A DNA stretch of 64,000 nt from Clostridium thermobutyricum DSM 4928 (lineage in GTDB: Bacteria > Bacillota > Clostridia > Clostridiales > Clostridiaceae): the NCBI RefSeq assembly GCF_002050515.1, contig NZ_LTAY01000059.1:124001-188000 (forward strand). The letters are read 5' to 3'. The notes beneath the pieces are model-generated. The model was not told the origin of the DNA and did not search any database. It saw nothing but the letters and a program-made list of their open reading frames with translations. Position 1 is the first letter of the stretch. Every line of letters begins with the position of its first letter. Of this stretch, positions 1 through 7,325 are shown piece after piece. Position numbers and translations under genes: made by a program.

Positions 1-1095
1 GGACACGGATGGTTATTAGTTGATGGTGGAAAAATGTCAAAATCAAAAGGAAATGTAGTAGATCCTGTTGCATTAGTTGAAGGATTTGGAGTAGATGCAG
101 TAAGATACTATCTATTAAAAGAAATACCTTTTGGTTCAGATGGATTATTTAATAATGAAATATTCATAAAGAAAATAAATTCAGACCTTTGTAATGATCT
201 TGGAAATTTATTATCAAGAACAGTTGCAATGATTGAAAAATATTTTGATGGAGTACTTCCAGCACCTCTAGGTAAAGAGGAAGTAGATGATGAGCTTATA
301 AACTTAGCATTAGAAACTCCTAAAATAGTTGAAAGTGCAATTGAAGAGTTAAAAATACCAGACGCATTAGAAGCAATATTCACATTAATAAGAAGAGCAA
401 ATAAATATATTGATGAAACAACTCCTTGGATATTAGCTAAGGATGAAACTAAAAAAGACAGATTAGGAACTGTTTTATATAATTTAGCTGAAGCATTAAG
501 ATTCTCATCAGTATTATTATCAGCATTCCTTCCAAGAACTTCAGAAAAAATAAATGAACAATTAGCAGTAACTGCTAAAGATTGGGCTTCATTAGAAGGT
601 TTTGATGGAACTGCACCAGGAACAACAGTTAAGAAAGGTGAAGCTTTATTCCCAAGAATAGATGTTGATAAAAAGTTAGAAGAACTTGAAGCTTTAAGAT
701 TAGCTCAATTAGAAGAAGTTAAGAAAAAAGAAGCAGCTGAAGCAAAAGTAGAAATGGAACCAATAAAAGAAGAGATAACAATAGAAGATTTCGAAAAAAT
801 AGATTTAAGAGTTGTCAAAGTAGTTGAATGTGAGCCAATTAAAAAAGCTAAAAAATTACTTAAATTAAAAGTAGAGTTAGGTGGAGAAATCAGACAAGTG
901 GTTTCAGGAATAGCAATGCACTATAAACCAGAAGATTTAGTAGGAAAATATGTTGTTTTAGTAGCTAACTTAAAACCTGTTAAATTAAGAGGTGAATTAT
1001 CACAAGGTATGATAATTGCTGCATCAGATAGTAATGATACTATTTTAAATCTAGTTAATCCAGGAAAATTACCAACTGGTAGCATAGTAAGATAA
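1..1095 (+). CDS. metG: methionyl-tRNA synthetase, 3' part (5' end outside window)
   Basis: Charges tRNA-Met with methionine in the cytosol. The frame is open from base 1, so only the last 364 residues are present. The class I KMSKS signature is at window residues 11-15, followed by the helical anticodon-binding domain and, from about residue 259, a C-terminal OB-fold tRNA-binding domain of the Trbp111/Arc1p type ('KIDLRVVKVVECEPI', 'VSGIAMHYKPEDLVGKYVV', 'LRGELSQGMI'), the usual layout for Firmicute MetRS. A terminator follows at once, so the gene is transcriptionally closed before the next MetRS-like gene. It heads the conserved metG-tatD-yabE-rnmV-ksgA order. Identification is secure; the incomplete 5' end is only a window edge. 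Confidence 0.97.
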   Translation, partial: GHGWLLVDGGKMSKSKGNVVDPVALVEGFGVDAVRYYLLKEIPFGSDGLFNNEIFIKKINSDLCNDLGNLLSRTVAMIEKYFDGVLPAPLGKEEVDDELINLALETPKIVESAIEELKIPDALEAIFTLIRRANKYIDETTPWILAKDETKKDRLGTVLYNLAEALRFSSVLLSAFLPRTSEKINEQLAVTAKDWASLEGFDGTAPGTTVKKGEALFPRIDVDKKLEELEALRLAQLEEVKKKEAAEAKVEMEPIKEEITIEDFEKIDLRVVKVVECEPIKKAKKLLKLKVELGGEIRQVVSGIAMHYKPEDLVGKYVVLVANLKPVKLRGELSQGMIIAASDSNDTILNLVNPGKLPTGSIVR

Positions 1096-1108
1096 TTAAT
1101 TAAATATA

Positions 1109-1163
1109 AGACTGTATCAAAAGATTAATTTAAAATAATTTAATTTGATACAGTCTATTTTTT
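1109..1163 (+). terminator. terminator after metG
   Basis: A perfect 13-bp stem (1109-1121 with 1144-1156) has a 22-base AT-only loop and is followed by a T-rich run. It sits 14 bp past the metG stop. Confidence 0.85.
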
Positions 1164-1180
1164 ATGAAAGGATTTGAAAA

Positions 1181-2566
1181 ATGAGAATTGTAATAGGAAA
1201 TGCTTGGCCATATACAAATGGAAAACTTCACTTAGGAAGAATAGTAGTTCTTTTACCTGGAGATATAATTGCTAGATATCATAGGAAAAAAGGAGATAAA
1301 GTAATATTTGTATCTGGAAGTGATACTCATGGTAATTTAGTATTAGAGAAAGCACATGAAGAAGGTTTAGAACCTTTAGAGATAATTGATAAATATCATA
1401 AGGAATTTAAAAAGTGTTTTAATAGTTTAGATTTTTCATTTGATTTATTTTCAAATACTGATAGTAAAAATCATAAAGAGTGGGTAAAAGATAAAATATT
1501 AGAACTATATAATAAAGGATATATTTATGAAGATTGTACTGATAATGATAGGAATTTAATGTTCAGGCTATCAAGTTTAAATGATGAAGTTGAGAGTATT
1601 TTTAAAAATGGTGAGTATTGGAGAGAAAATGCAAAAAAAATCACAGAAAAATATATTAGCGAAGGACTTAGGGATAAGGCAGTAACAAAAGATATAAAAT
1701 TTGGAGTTGATGTTCCTTTAGATGGATATGAAGACAAAAAAATATTTGTTTGGATTGAAGCATTAATGGGATATCTTACAGCAACACAAGAATGTATAGA
1801 TGGTAAAGAAGAGACATTAGAAGATTATTTTAATAGTGAAGATAGTAGAGTTTATTTAGTACATGGCAAGGATAATATTCCTTTCCACTCTATAATATTT
1901 ACTGGGATATTATCTGCACTTGGATATAAAAATGTTAAATTAAGAATATTTTCAAGTAATCATTTAAAGTTAGAAGGAAAGAACTTTTCAACAATAAAGA
2001 ACTGGGCATTGTGGATAAATGATGTGTTAGAAAAATATTCTGTGGATTTAATTCGATATTATTTAATTACAAATTCACCTGAGAAAAGTGATTCTGATTT
2101 TAGATTTAGAAATTTTATAAATGCCAATAATTATGAATTAGTTGAAATTTTAGAGAGGTTTTATATAAATACAATTAGTTTATATAAAAAAGGTAAATGT
2201 AATATTTATAAAAATAAATATGAAAAAGATAAGATAATAAATTATTACGAAGAGATTGGAGAAAAGATTGAAAGAGGAGAGTTAAGGAGTGCTCTTAAAA
2301 ATATAATTTCATTAGTAAAAGAATTTAATGAAGAGCGTAATTATTCAATTATAAAATTAATTAATATAGCAAATTTATTAGAGCCTTTTATGCCAACTTT
2401 TAGTGAGAAGATAAAAAAGTTATTTGAAATAAAAGAAAGTGGTTGGAACTTTATACATGTAGAAAATATTCCTGATAAATTAGAATATATAGAAACTTTT
2501 AAGACTTTAGATAGAAACTTAGCAAATGAAGAGATTAGATTATTAAAAATAAAAAAAACAAAGTAA
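1181..2566 (+). CDS. MetRS-like class I tRNA synthetase paralog with altered signature motifs
   Basis: A 461-residue protein clearly related to methionyl-tRNA synthetases of the archaeal-like MetG1 type: 'GNAWPYTNGKLHLG', 'VSGSDTHG', 'GKDNIPFHSIIF' and 'SPEKSDSDFRF' match family blocks. It differs at key places. The HIGH motif reads HLGR (residues 17-20) instead of HLGH, the KMSKS/KFSTS loop reads NFSTI (268-272), the cysteine-rich zinc knuckle of the connective peptide is missing, and 'VWFDAPIGY' has become 'VWIEALMGY'. There is no C-terminal tRNA-binding OB domain. The start ATG has AAAGGA about 10 bases upstream. It could be an antibiotic-tolerant second MetRS, an aminoacyl-adenylate enzyme without tRNA charging, or a decaying copy; the frame is intact, which argues for some function. 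Family assignment is sure, activity is not. Confidence 0.85.
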   Translation: MRIVIGNAWPYTNGKLHLGRIVVLLPGDIIARYHRKKGDKVIFVSGSDTHGNLVLEKAHEEGLEPLEIIDKYHKEFKKCFNSLDFSFDLFSNTDSKNHKEWVKDKILELYNKGYIYEDCTDNDRNLMFRLSSLNDEVESIFKNGEYWRENAKKITEKYISEGLRDKAVTKDIKFGVDVPLDGYEDKKIFVWIEALMGYLTATQECIDGKEETLEDYFNSEDSRVYLVHGKDNIPFHSIIFTGILSALGYKNVKLRIFSSNHLKLEGKNFSTIKNWALWINDVLEKYSVDLIRYYLITNSPEKSDSDFRFRNFINANNYELVEILERFYINTISLYKKGKCNIYKNKYEKDKIINYYEEIGEKIERGELRSALKNIISLVKEFNEERNYSIIKLINIANLLEPFMPTFSEKIKKLFEIKESGWNFIHVENIPDKLEYIETFKTLDRNLANEEIRLLKIKKTK

Positions 2567-2671
2567 AAAACCTAGAATATCTACAATAGGGGGACGAGAT
2601 ATTCTAGGCAACCAATCAATTAAGATGGTTATAAGGGGTAAATAATAATGCTTTAACTACTTTACAAGACT
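2565..2671 (-). ncRNA. candidate small RNA ending in an intrinsic terminator
   Basis: On the minus strand a promoter-like TTGACA (2706-2701), 17-bp spacer and TATCTT (2683-2678) predicts a start near 2671. About 65 bases later lies a 12-bp perfect stem (2597-2608 with 2571-2582) followed by six T. No reading frame of note lies between. The predicted RNA has a small 5-bp hairpin (AACCA/TGGTT) and two C-rich unpaired stretches, ACCCC and GTCCCCC; the second is in the terminator loop. C-rich loops are typical of Gram-positive sRNAs that bind ribosome sites. It could instead be the 3' end of the crp-like transcript upstream on the same strand. Confidence 0.45.
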
Positions 2672-2677
2672 TATTAT

Positions 2678-2706
2678 AAGATACAATTGTGGCAGTTTAG
2701 TGTCAA
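2678..2706 (-). promoter_or_regulatory. predicted promoter of the candidate sRNA
   Basis: Perfect -35 TTGACA at 2706-2701 and -10 TATCTT at 2683-2678 with 17-bp spacing on the minus strand. A TATAAT overlaps just downstream (2678-2673), but at 22-bp spacing. Confidence 0.5.
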
Positions 2707-2766
2707 AAACCATAAGAAAAAGTTACATGTTATAATTTTTGAAATCAGTATTATTTTTCTTTTTAG

Positions 2767-3438
2767 TTAAAAAGAATTTAATTTATCTATATCTAAAATA
2801 GTTATGCTTTTACGATCATAAGTGATTATGCCATCATTTTTCATATTTATTAATTCACGTGATAATGATGGTCTTTGAACCCCAAAGTTTTTAGCTAAAT
2901 CTTCTTTAGTAGAATATAGTTTAATTGTATATGAGTTTTGTTTTTTATATTCTGAATATAAAAATGTAGAAATTCTTTCTCTTAAAGATTTCATGTTTAA
3001 TTGCCTCAATTTAGAACTTAAAACAACTGACTTATTTGAAAGTAGAGTTAAAAATTTAATTAGAAATTTTTCGTTATTCATAAGCATTTCAGTTATTACC
3101 TTCTTATTTATATGTAGAATAGTTGAATTAGATTTTGAAACAACATCTACTGTATAAACACAGTCACTAGAAAACATTATGTTTTCACCAAAAATATTTT
3201 TTGGGTGTAGTTTAGATATTGTAAGTGTATTCCCTATTGAATTATTTTGTTGAATATGAACTTCACCAGCAATAATTAGACTTATGCCAGTACAAGGGTC
3301 TCCTTCTAAAAATATAGTTTCTTCTTTTGAATAATTTTTTAGCTTTACAAAAGGGTTATTAAGAAATCTATCAAACTCTTCATTAGTAAAATGGTTAAAT
3401 AAATTTGTTTCTTTTAAAATAGTAAAAGTTAAATCCAT
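2767..3438 (-). CDS. Crp/Fnr-family transcription regulator
   Basis: Cytosolic regulator of 223 residues. The N-terminal two thirds is a cyclic-nucleotide-binding beta-roll ('EGDPCTGISLIIAGEVHI', 'IFGENIMF'). A long dimer helix and a C-terminal winged helix-turn-helix follow ('STKEDLAKNFGVQRPSLSRELINM'). There is no N-terminal cysteine cluster, so it is not an oxygen-sensing Fnr of the E. coli type; the effector is unknown. I chose the ATG at 3438 because AGAAGG lies 11 bases before it; the GTG 12 bases upstream abuts the ribosome site. It is divergent from tatD and breaks the usual metG-tatD adjacency. A possible target is the TTGA/TCAA dyad ahead of the decarboxylase gene at 31.4 kb, but that is only a guess. 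Confidence 0.9.
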   Translation of the reverse strand: MDLTFTILKETNLFNHFTNEEFDRFLNNPFVKLKNYSKEETIFLEGDPCTGISLIIAGEVHIQQNNSIGNTLTISKLHPKNIFGENIMFSSDCVYTVDVVSKSNSTILHINKKVITEMLMNNEKFLIKFLTLLSNKSVVLSSKLRQLNMKSLRERISTFLYSEYKKQNSYTIKLYSTKEDLAKNFGVQRPSLSRELINMKNDGIITYDRKSITILDIDKLNSF

Positions 3439-3471
3439 GATTAAATACACCTTCTTTCTTTATGAATAGTT

Positions 3472-3499
3472 TTGTTAGTATTATATAATACTGTATAAT
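3472..3499 (+). promoter_or_regulatory. predicted tatD promoter
   Basis: TTGTTA (3472-3477), 16-bp spacer and TATAAT (3494-3499), 39 bp before the tatD start. Confidence 0.6.
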
Positions 3500-3537
3500 G
3501 ATAAATAAAGTTTATTAGAAAAAAGGGAGTTAATAAA

Positions 3538-4311
3538 ATGGATTATAAGATTTTTGATACACATGCTCATTATGATTCAGAAGATTATAATGAAGATAGA
3601 AAAGAACTATTAAATGAAATGAATAAAAATGGAGTAATAGGAATATTAAATTGTGCTTCTTCATATGAAAGTGTAAAAGAAGTTTATGATTTAACTAATG
3701 AGTACGATTTTATTTATGGAGCTTTAGGAATTCATCCAGAAAATGCTGATGAGCTTACAGATGAAAGATTAGAGGAAATAAAAGAGCTTATAAATAACAA
3801 TGATAAAGTAATTGCAGTAGGCGAAATTGGATTAGATTATTATTGGGAAGAAAATCCTCCAAAAGAAGTTCAAAAAGAAACTTTTAGAAAACAAATGGCT
3901 TTAGCTAAAGAATTAAATCTTCCAGTTGTAATACATGATAGAGATGCACATAAGGATACTTTAGATATAATGAAGGAATTCCCAGAAGTTAGAGGAACAG
4001 TTCATTGTTTTTCAGGAAGCGTTGAGTTTGCAAAGGAATGTATAAAACTTGGATATTATATTGGATTTACTGGTGTAATAACATTTAAAAATGCAAAAAA
4101 ATTAGTTCAAGTTGCTAAGGAGATTCCTGTAGATAGAATCCTTGTAGAGACTGATGCACCTTTTATGGCACCTGTTCCTAACAGAGGAAAAAGAAATCGT
4201 TCAGATTATATAAAAGAGATTATTGAAAAAATAGCGGAAATTAGAGAAATAAGCCCAAAAGAATTAAATAATCAAGTAAATGAGAATTTTTTCAAGTTGA
4301 TGAGAATATAA
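3538..4311 (+). CDS. tatD: TatD-family metal-dependent hydrolase (YabD)
   Basis: A 257-residue TIM-barrel metal-dependent hydrolase; family members are 3'-5' DNases/phosphoesterases. Metal ligands are visible in order: HxH at residues 9-11, 'GEIGLDYY' (Glu), 'VIHDRDAH' (His), 'VHCFSG' (His) and 'VETDAPF' (Asp). The length is normal (about 255). The ribosome site AAAGGGAG precedes the ATG. It lies in the conserved tatD-yabE-rnmV-ksgA order and has its own promoter between it and the divergent Crp-like gene. The physiological substrate in Firmicutes is unsettled. Confidence 0.93.
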   Translation: MDYKIFDTHAHYDSEDYNEDRKELLNEMNKNGVIGILNCASSYESVKEVYDLTNEYDFIYGALGIHPENADELTDERLEEIKELINNNDKVIAVGEIGLDYYWEENPPKEVQKETFRKQMALAKELNLPVVIHDRDAHKDTLDIMKEFPEVRGTVHCFSGSVEFAKECIKLGYYIGFTGVITFKNAKKLVQVAKEIPVDRILVETDAPFMAPVPNRGKRNRSDYIKEIIEKIAEIREISPKELNNQVNENFFKLMRI

Positions 4312-4369
4312 ATATAAAGTAAAATATAATGGATTTGATTGTATAAAAAAATAAAATATGGTAATTAAA

Positions 4370-4555
4370 AGTGATAGCTTTACTATTCGTATGCCATTTA
4401 GGGGGAAACTCCTAGTTTAAAAACTTAAATTGGAAAATTAGAACTAAAATCATAGATAAAATTTATGATAAATACGATAGTTCTAAGAGCAATAGGGATA
4501 AATTTAATTAAAAGGTTACAAAAAGATTAAATTTTCTTATATTGCCAAAGGAGGT
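4370..4555 (+). promoter_or_regulatory. structured leader upstream of yabE, possible ydaO-type (c-di-AMP) riboswitch
   Basis: The 248-bp gap before yabE holds no gene. A long hairpin is clear: 9 bp (4438-4446 with 4478-4486) with an inner 6-bp stem (4449-4454 with 4464-4469). It is flanked by 'GGGGGAAAC' (4401-4409) on one side and 'TAGGGATA' (4493-4500) on the other. The order of GGnGGAA block, hairpin and UAGGGAUA block resembles the ydaO class, which often controls wall-remodelling genes. The match is from memory and imperfect, and the expected conserved 5' GAATCC block is not evident. Confidence 0.35.
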
Positions 4556-4559
4556 TAAA

Positions 4560-5621
4560 ATGGTAGAAAAATTTAAAGCTTGTAAAGAGAATTTTTCTAA
4601 CAGTCCAAATGCAAAAAAACTAACATTAGCTATAGCCTTATGTTTAGCTGTAGCTACGATAGTTATCGTAAATGTTAGAAAGACTGTTAAAGTAACTATT
4701 GATGGGGAAGAAGAAACTTTAGTTACTTACAAAGGAACTGTTGAAGAGGTGTTACTATCTAAAGGTATTGAAGTTAAAGATAAAGATAAGGTAGAACCTT
4801 CTTTAGAATCTAAAATTGATGAGAATGATGAAATTATAGTTAAAACTGCTGTTCCTGTAAATGTTAAGATGAGTGGGAAGGAAATTGCCCTTCATACCGC
4901 TGAAGAAACTGTGGGACGAGCATTAGAAGCAGATATTGAAGAATTAAAATCAAAAGGAATTGACTATAATAAGGATTTAGATGAAGTAAATCCAGGCGTT
5001 GACACAAAGATTACACCTAATATGAATGTAAAGGTAGTAGATGTGGAAATTAAAACTGTTAAGGAAGAAAAATCAATACCTTACGAAACAGTTGTTAAAA
5101 ATGATTCAAACCTTGAAAAAGGAAAAAAAGTAGTTAAGAGTGAAGGTACAAATGGAAAGAAACAAGTAACTTATAAGGTAACTTACAAAGATGGAAAAGA
5201 AGTTTCTAAGAAAGAAGTACAATCAAAGACACTTTCAAAACCAGTTAATGCATTAGTAATGCAAGGTACTAAAAATCCAGTTAAATATATACCTAATAGA
5301 GGAAGTGGATCACCTTTAAAGTATAAAAAGAAATTAGTAGTTCAATCTACAGCTTATGCTTTACATGGTACTACTGCAACAGGAGTTAAGCCAGTATATA
5401 ACCCGGGTGGAATTAGCACAATAGCAGTAGATCCTAGAGTTATTCCTTTAGGAAGTTTAGTATATGTAGAAGGATATGGACTTGCAAGAGCAGCAGACAC
5501 TGGTGGAGCTATCAAGGGAAATATAATTGACGTATATTTTACATCGAATGAAAGGTGCATACAATGGGGTAGACGATATGGGCTAAATGCTTATATAGTT
5601 GCATATCCAGGCGAATGGTAA
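4560..5621 (+). CDS. yabE: YabE-like cell-wall protein with DUF348, G5 and 3D domains
   Basis: An exported, membrane-anchored wall-remodelling protein of 353 residues. It shows one N-terminal membrane segment (about 14-33), two ubiquitin-like DUF348 repeats (about 35-150), a G5 domain (about 150-225) and a C-terminal 3D domain (about 255-350) with its three aspartates in 'IAVDPRVIPLGS', 'AADTGGAI' and 'IIDVYF'. 3D domains share the double-psi barrel of MltA-type lytic transglycosylases and resuscitation factors. The start is the ATG at 4560, after AAAGGAGG with 5-base spacing; a TTG 18 bases upstream overlaps the ribosome site. In Bacillus the same gene sits between tatD and rnmV. The long leader suggests RNA-level control. 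Confidence 0.92.
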   Translation: MVEKFKACKENFSNSPNAKKLTLAIALCLAVATIVIVNVRKTVKVTIDGEEETLVTYKGTVEEVLLSKGIEVKDKDKVEPSLESKIDENDEIIVKTAVPVNVKMSGKEIALHTAEETVGRALEADIEELKSKGIDYNKDLDEVNPGVDTKITPNMNVKVVDVEIKTVKEEKSIPYETVVKNDSNLEKGKKVVKSEGTNGKKQVTYKVTYKDGKEVSKKEVQSKTLSKPVNALVMQGTKNPVKYIPNRGSGSPLKYKKKLVVQSTAYALHGTTATGVKPVYNPGGISTIAVDPRVIPLGSLVYVEGYGLARAADTGGAIKGNIIDVYFTSNERCIQWGRRYGLNAYIVAYPGEW

Positions 5622-5628
5622 ATAATTT

Positions 5629-5662
5629 AGAGGATAAGACTAATCTTATCCTCTATTTTTAT
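5629..5662 (+). terminator. terminator after yabE
   Basis: Perfect 10-bp stem (5629-5638 with 5645-5654), 6-base loop, then an AT-rich T run. Confidence 0.85.
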
Positions 5663-5717
5663 ATATTTTTATTAAATATAAGTGTTTGTAAAATAAATTG
5701 ATCTTTATATTTTGAGT

Positions 5718-5746
5718 TTGACATAATTAATATATATATGTAAATT
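5718..5746 (+). promoter_or_regulatory. predicted rnmV-ksgA promoter
   Basis: TTGACA (5718-5723), 17-bp spacer, TAAATT (5741-5746), 114 bp before rnmV. Confidence 0.55.
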
Positions 5747-5859
5747 TAATATATAAATAAGAAGTGTGGGGTTTTTTCAAATATAAATAAATTCATTTCG
5801 ATTAAAATATAAGAAAGTTATTTATATTTGAGGGAATTTCATGAAAGGAAGTTTATATT

Positions 5860-6408
5860 ATGATTAAAGAAGTTATAGTAGTTGAAGGAAGAGATGACAT
5901 TGATGCTATAAAAAGAGCAGTAGATGCTGAATGTATAGCAGTTGGTGGATTTGGTATAAATAGAAAAGTTATAGAAAGAATAAAAGAAGCACAAAAGAGA
6001 AAAGGGGTTATTGTTTTTACTGACCCAGATTTTGCTGGAGAAAAGATTAGAAGCATTATTTCCAAAAGGGTAAAAGGAATAAAACATGCTTATATTTCTC
6101 AAGATGAAGGTTTAAAAGATGGAGATATTGGGGTTGAAAATGCATCTCCAGAAACAATAATAAAAGCTCTTGAAAATGTAAAAATAACTGTTGAAGAAAA
6201 GAGAGAAGAATATAACGTTGAAGACATGATGTACTTTAAATTAACTGGTGATAAGGATTCTAAAAAAAGAAGAACTCTTTTAGGAAAAATACTTGGAATT
6301 GGATATGGAAATAGTGCACAAATGATTTCAAGATTAAATAATTATGGAATATCAAAAGAGGAATTTGTAGAGGCAATAAAAAAGGTTGAAGAGGAGATAA
6401 ATAAGTAG
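5860..6408 (+). CDS. rnmV: ribonuclease M5
   Basis: Cytosolic endonuclease that matures the 5S rRNA ends. At 182 residues it is of normal size. The N-terminal Toprim domain is plain: 'EGRDD' at residues 9-13 and 'TDPDFAGEKIR' carry the acidic metal-binding residues. A C-terminal DUF4093-type region follows. The ribosome site GAAAGGAAG lies just before the ATG. It is followed with no gap by ksgA, so the two rRNA-maturation genes are transcribed together and translation is probably coupled. Confidence 0.95.
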   Translation: MIKEVIVVEGRDDIDAIKRAVDAECIAVGGFGINRKVIERIKEAQKRKGVIVFTDPDFAGEKIRSIISKRVKGIKHAYISQDEGLKDGDIGVENASPETIIKALENVKITVEEKREEYNVEDMMYFKLTGDKDSKKRRTLLGKILGIGYGNSAQMISRLNNYGISKEEFVEAIKKVEEEINK

Positions 6409-7251
6409 ATGGATTTAACAAATTATAAAACGCAGGATATAGTAAAAAAGCATGGATTTAATTTTACTAAAAGTTTAGGACAAAACTTTTTGATAGATAA
6501 GCAAGTTGTAATGGATATTGTAGATGGAGCAGAGATAGGTCCAGAAGATTTTGTTATAGAAATAGGACCTGGAGTTGGAACATTAACAGTAGAAATGCTT
6601 AAGAAAGCAAAAAAGGTAACTTCTATTGAAATAGATAAAGATTTAATACCTATATTAGAAGAAGAATTAAAAGATTATGATAATTTTGAGCTTATACATA
6701 AAGATGCACTAAAAGTTAATTTTGATGAACTTATAGGTGAAGAAAAGAGTGTTAAAGTAGCAGCTAACTTACCATACTATGTTACTACACCATTAATAGC
6801 TCAACTTTTAAAAAGTGGAGCAAAATTTCAAAGTATTACTATAATGATTCAAAAGGAAGTAGCAGATAGAATGGATGCTAAGCCAAATACAAGAGATTAT
6901 GGATCACTTTCATTAATGGTTCAATATTATGCTGAAACTAAGGTTATAAGAACTGTTGCTCCTAGTTCATTTATGCCAAGACCAAAGGTTGAATCTATAA
7001 TAATAAGACTTGATAGATTAGAAAAACCAAGAGTAAAGGTTGAAAATGAGAAATTTTTATTTGATTTAATAAGAGATGTATTTAATATGAGAAGAAAAAC
7101 TTTATGGAATGGAGTTAAAAATCTAGGAGTTGGAAAAGCAGATTTAGAAAAAGCTTTTGAAGAGGCTAACATTGACCCTAAAAGAAGAGGAGAAACTCTT
7201 ACAATAGAAGAATTTGCAATTCTTGCAGATAAAATTTATGCGTATAAATAA
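6409..7251 (+). CDS. ksgA: 16S rRNA (adenine1518/1519-N6)-dimethyltransferase
   Basis: Dimethylates the two adjacent adenines at the 3' end of 16S rRNA using S-adenosylmethionine. The 280 residues show '[10 protein letters not shown]' at the N-terminus, the SAM-binding '[10 protein letters not shown]', catalytic '[10 protein letters not shown]' and the C-terminal '[11 protein letters not shown]' block of the KsgA/Dim1 family. The ATG abuts the rnmV stop, and its ribosome site (GAAGAGGAG) lies inside rnmV. It closes the tatD-yabE-rnmV-ksgA order. Confidence 0.96.
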   Translation: MDLTNYKTQDIVKKHGFNFTKSLGQNFLIDKQVVMDIVDGAEIGPEDFVIEIGPGVGTLTVEMLKKAKKVTSIEIDKDLIPILEEELKDYDNFELIHKDALKVNFDELIGEEKSVKVAANLPYYVTTPLIAQLLKSGAKFQSITIMIQKEVADRMDAKPNTRDYGSLSLMVQYYAETKVIRTVAPSSFMPRPKVESIIIRLDRLEKPRVKVENEKFLFDLIRDVFNMRRKTLWNGVKNLGVGKADLEKAFEEANIDPKRRGETLTIEEFAILADKIYAYK

Positions 7252-7261
7252 AATAGTATTA

Positions 7262-7289
7262 TCATATTTAGGATATTGATGCATATATT
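7262..7289 (+). promoter_or_regulatory. sigma-E-like sporulation promoter
   Basis: TCATATT (7262-7268), 13-bp spacer, CATATATT (7282-7289). This fits the mother-cell sigma-E consensus KMATATT / CATACAMT at all seven -35 positions and most -10 positions. The predicted start near 7296 leaves room for the GGAGG at 7311. The same -10 octamer precedes yabP at 62.1 kb. Confidence 0.55.
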
Positions 7290-7325
7290 ATATGGAATAA
7301 ATATACATGTGGAGGTAAAAGTAAC

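Noticed and set aside
5839-6102. Minus-strand open frames opposite rnmV
   Set aside because: They are shadows of the rnmV coding strand, low-complexity Tyr/Phe/Asn-rich, without ribosome sites.
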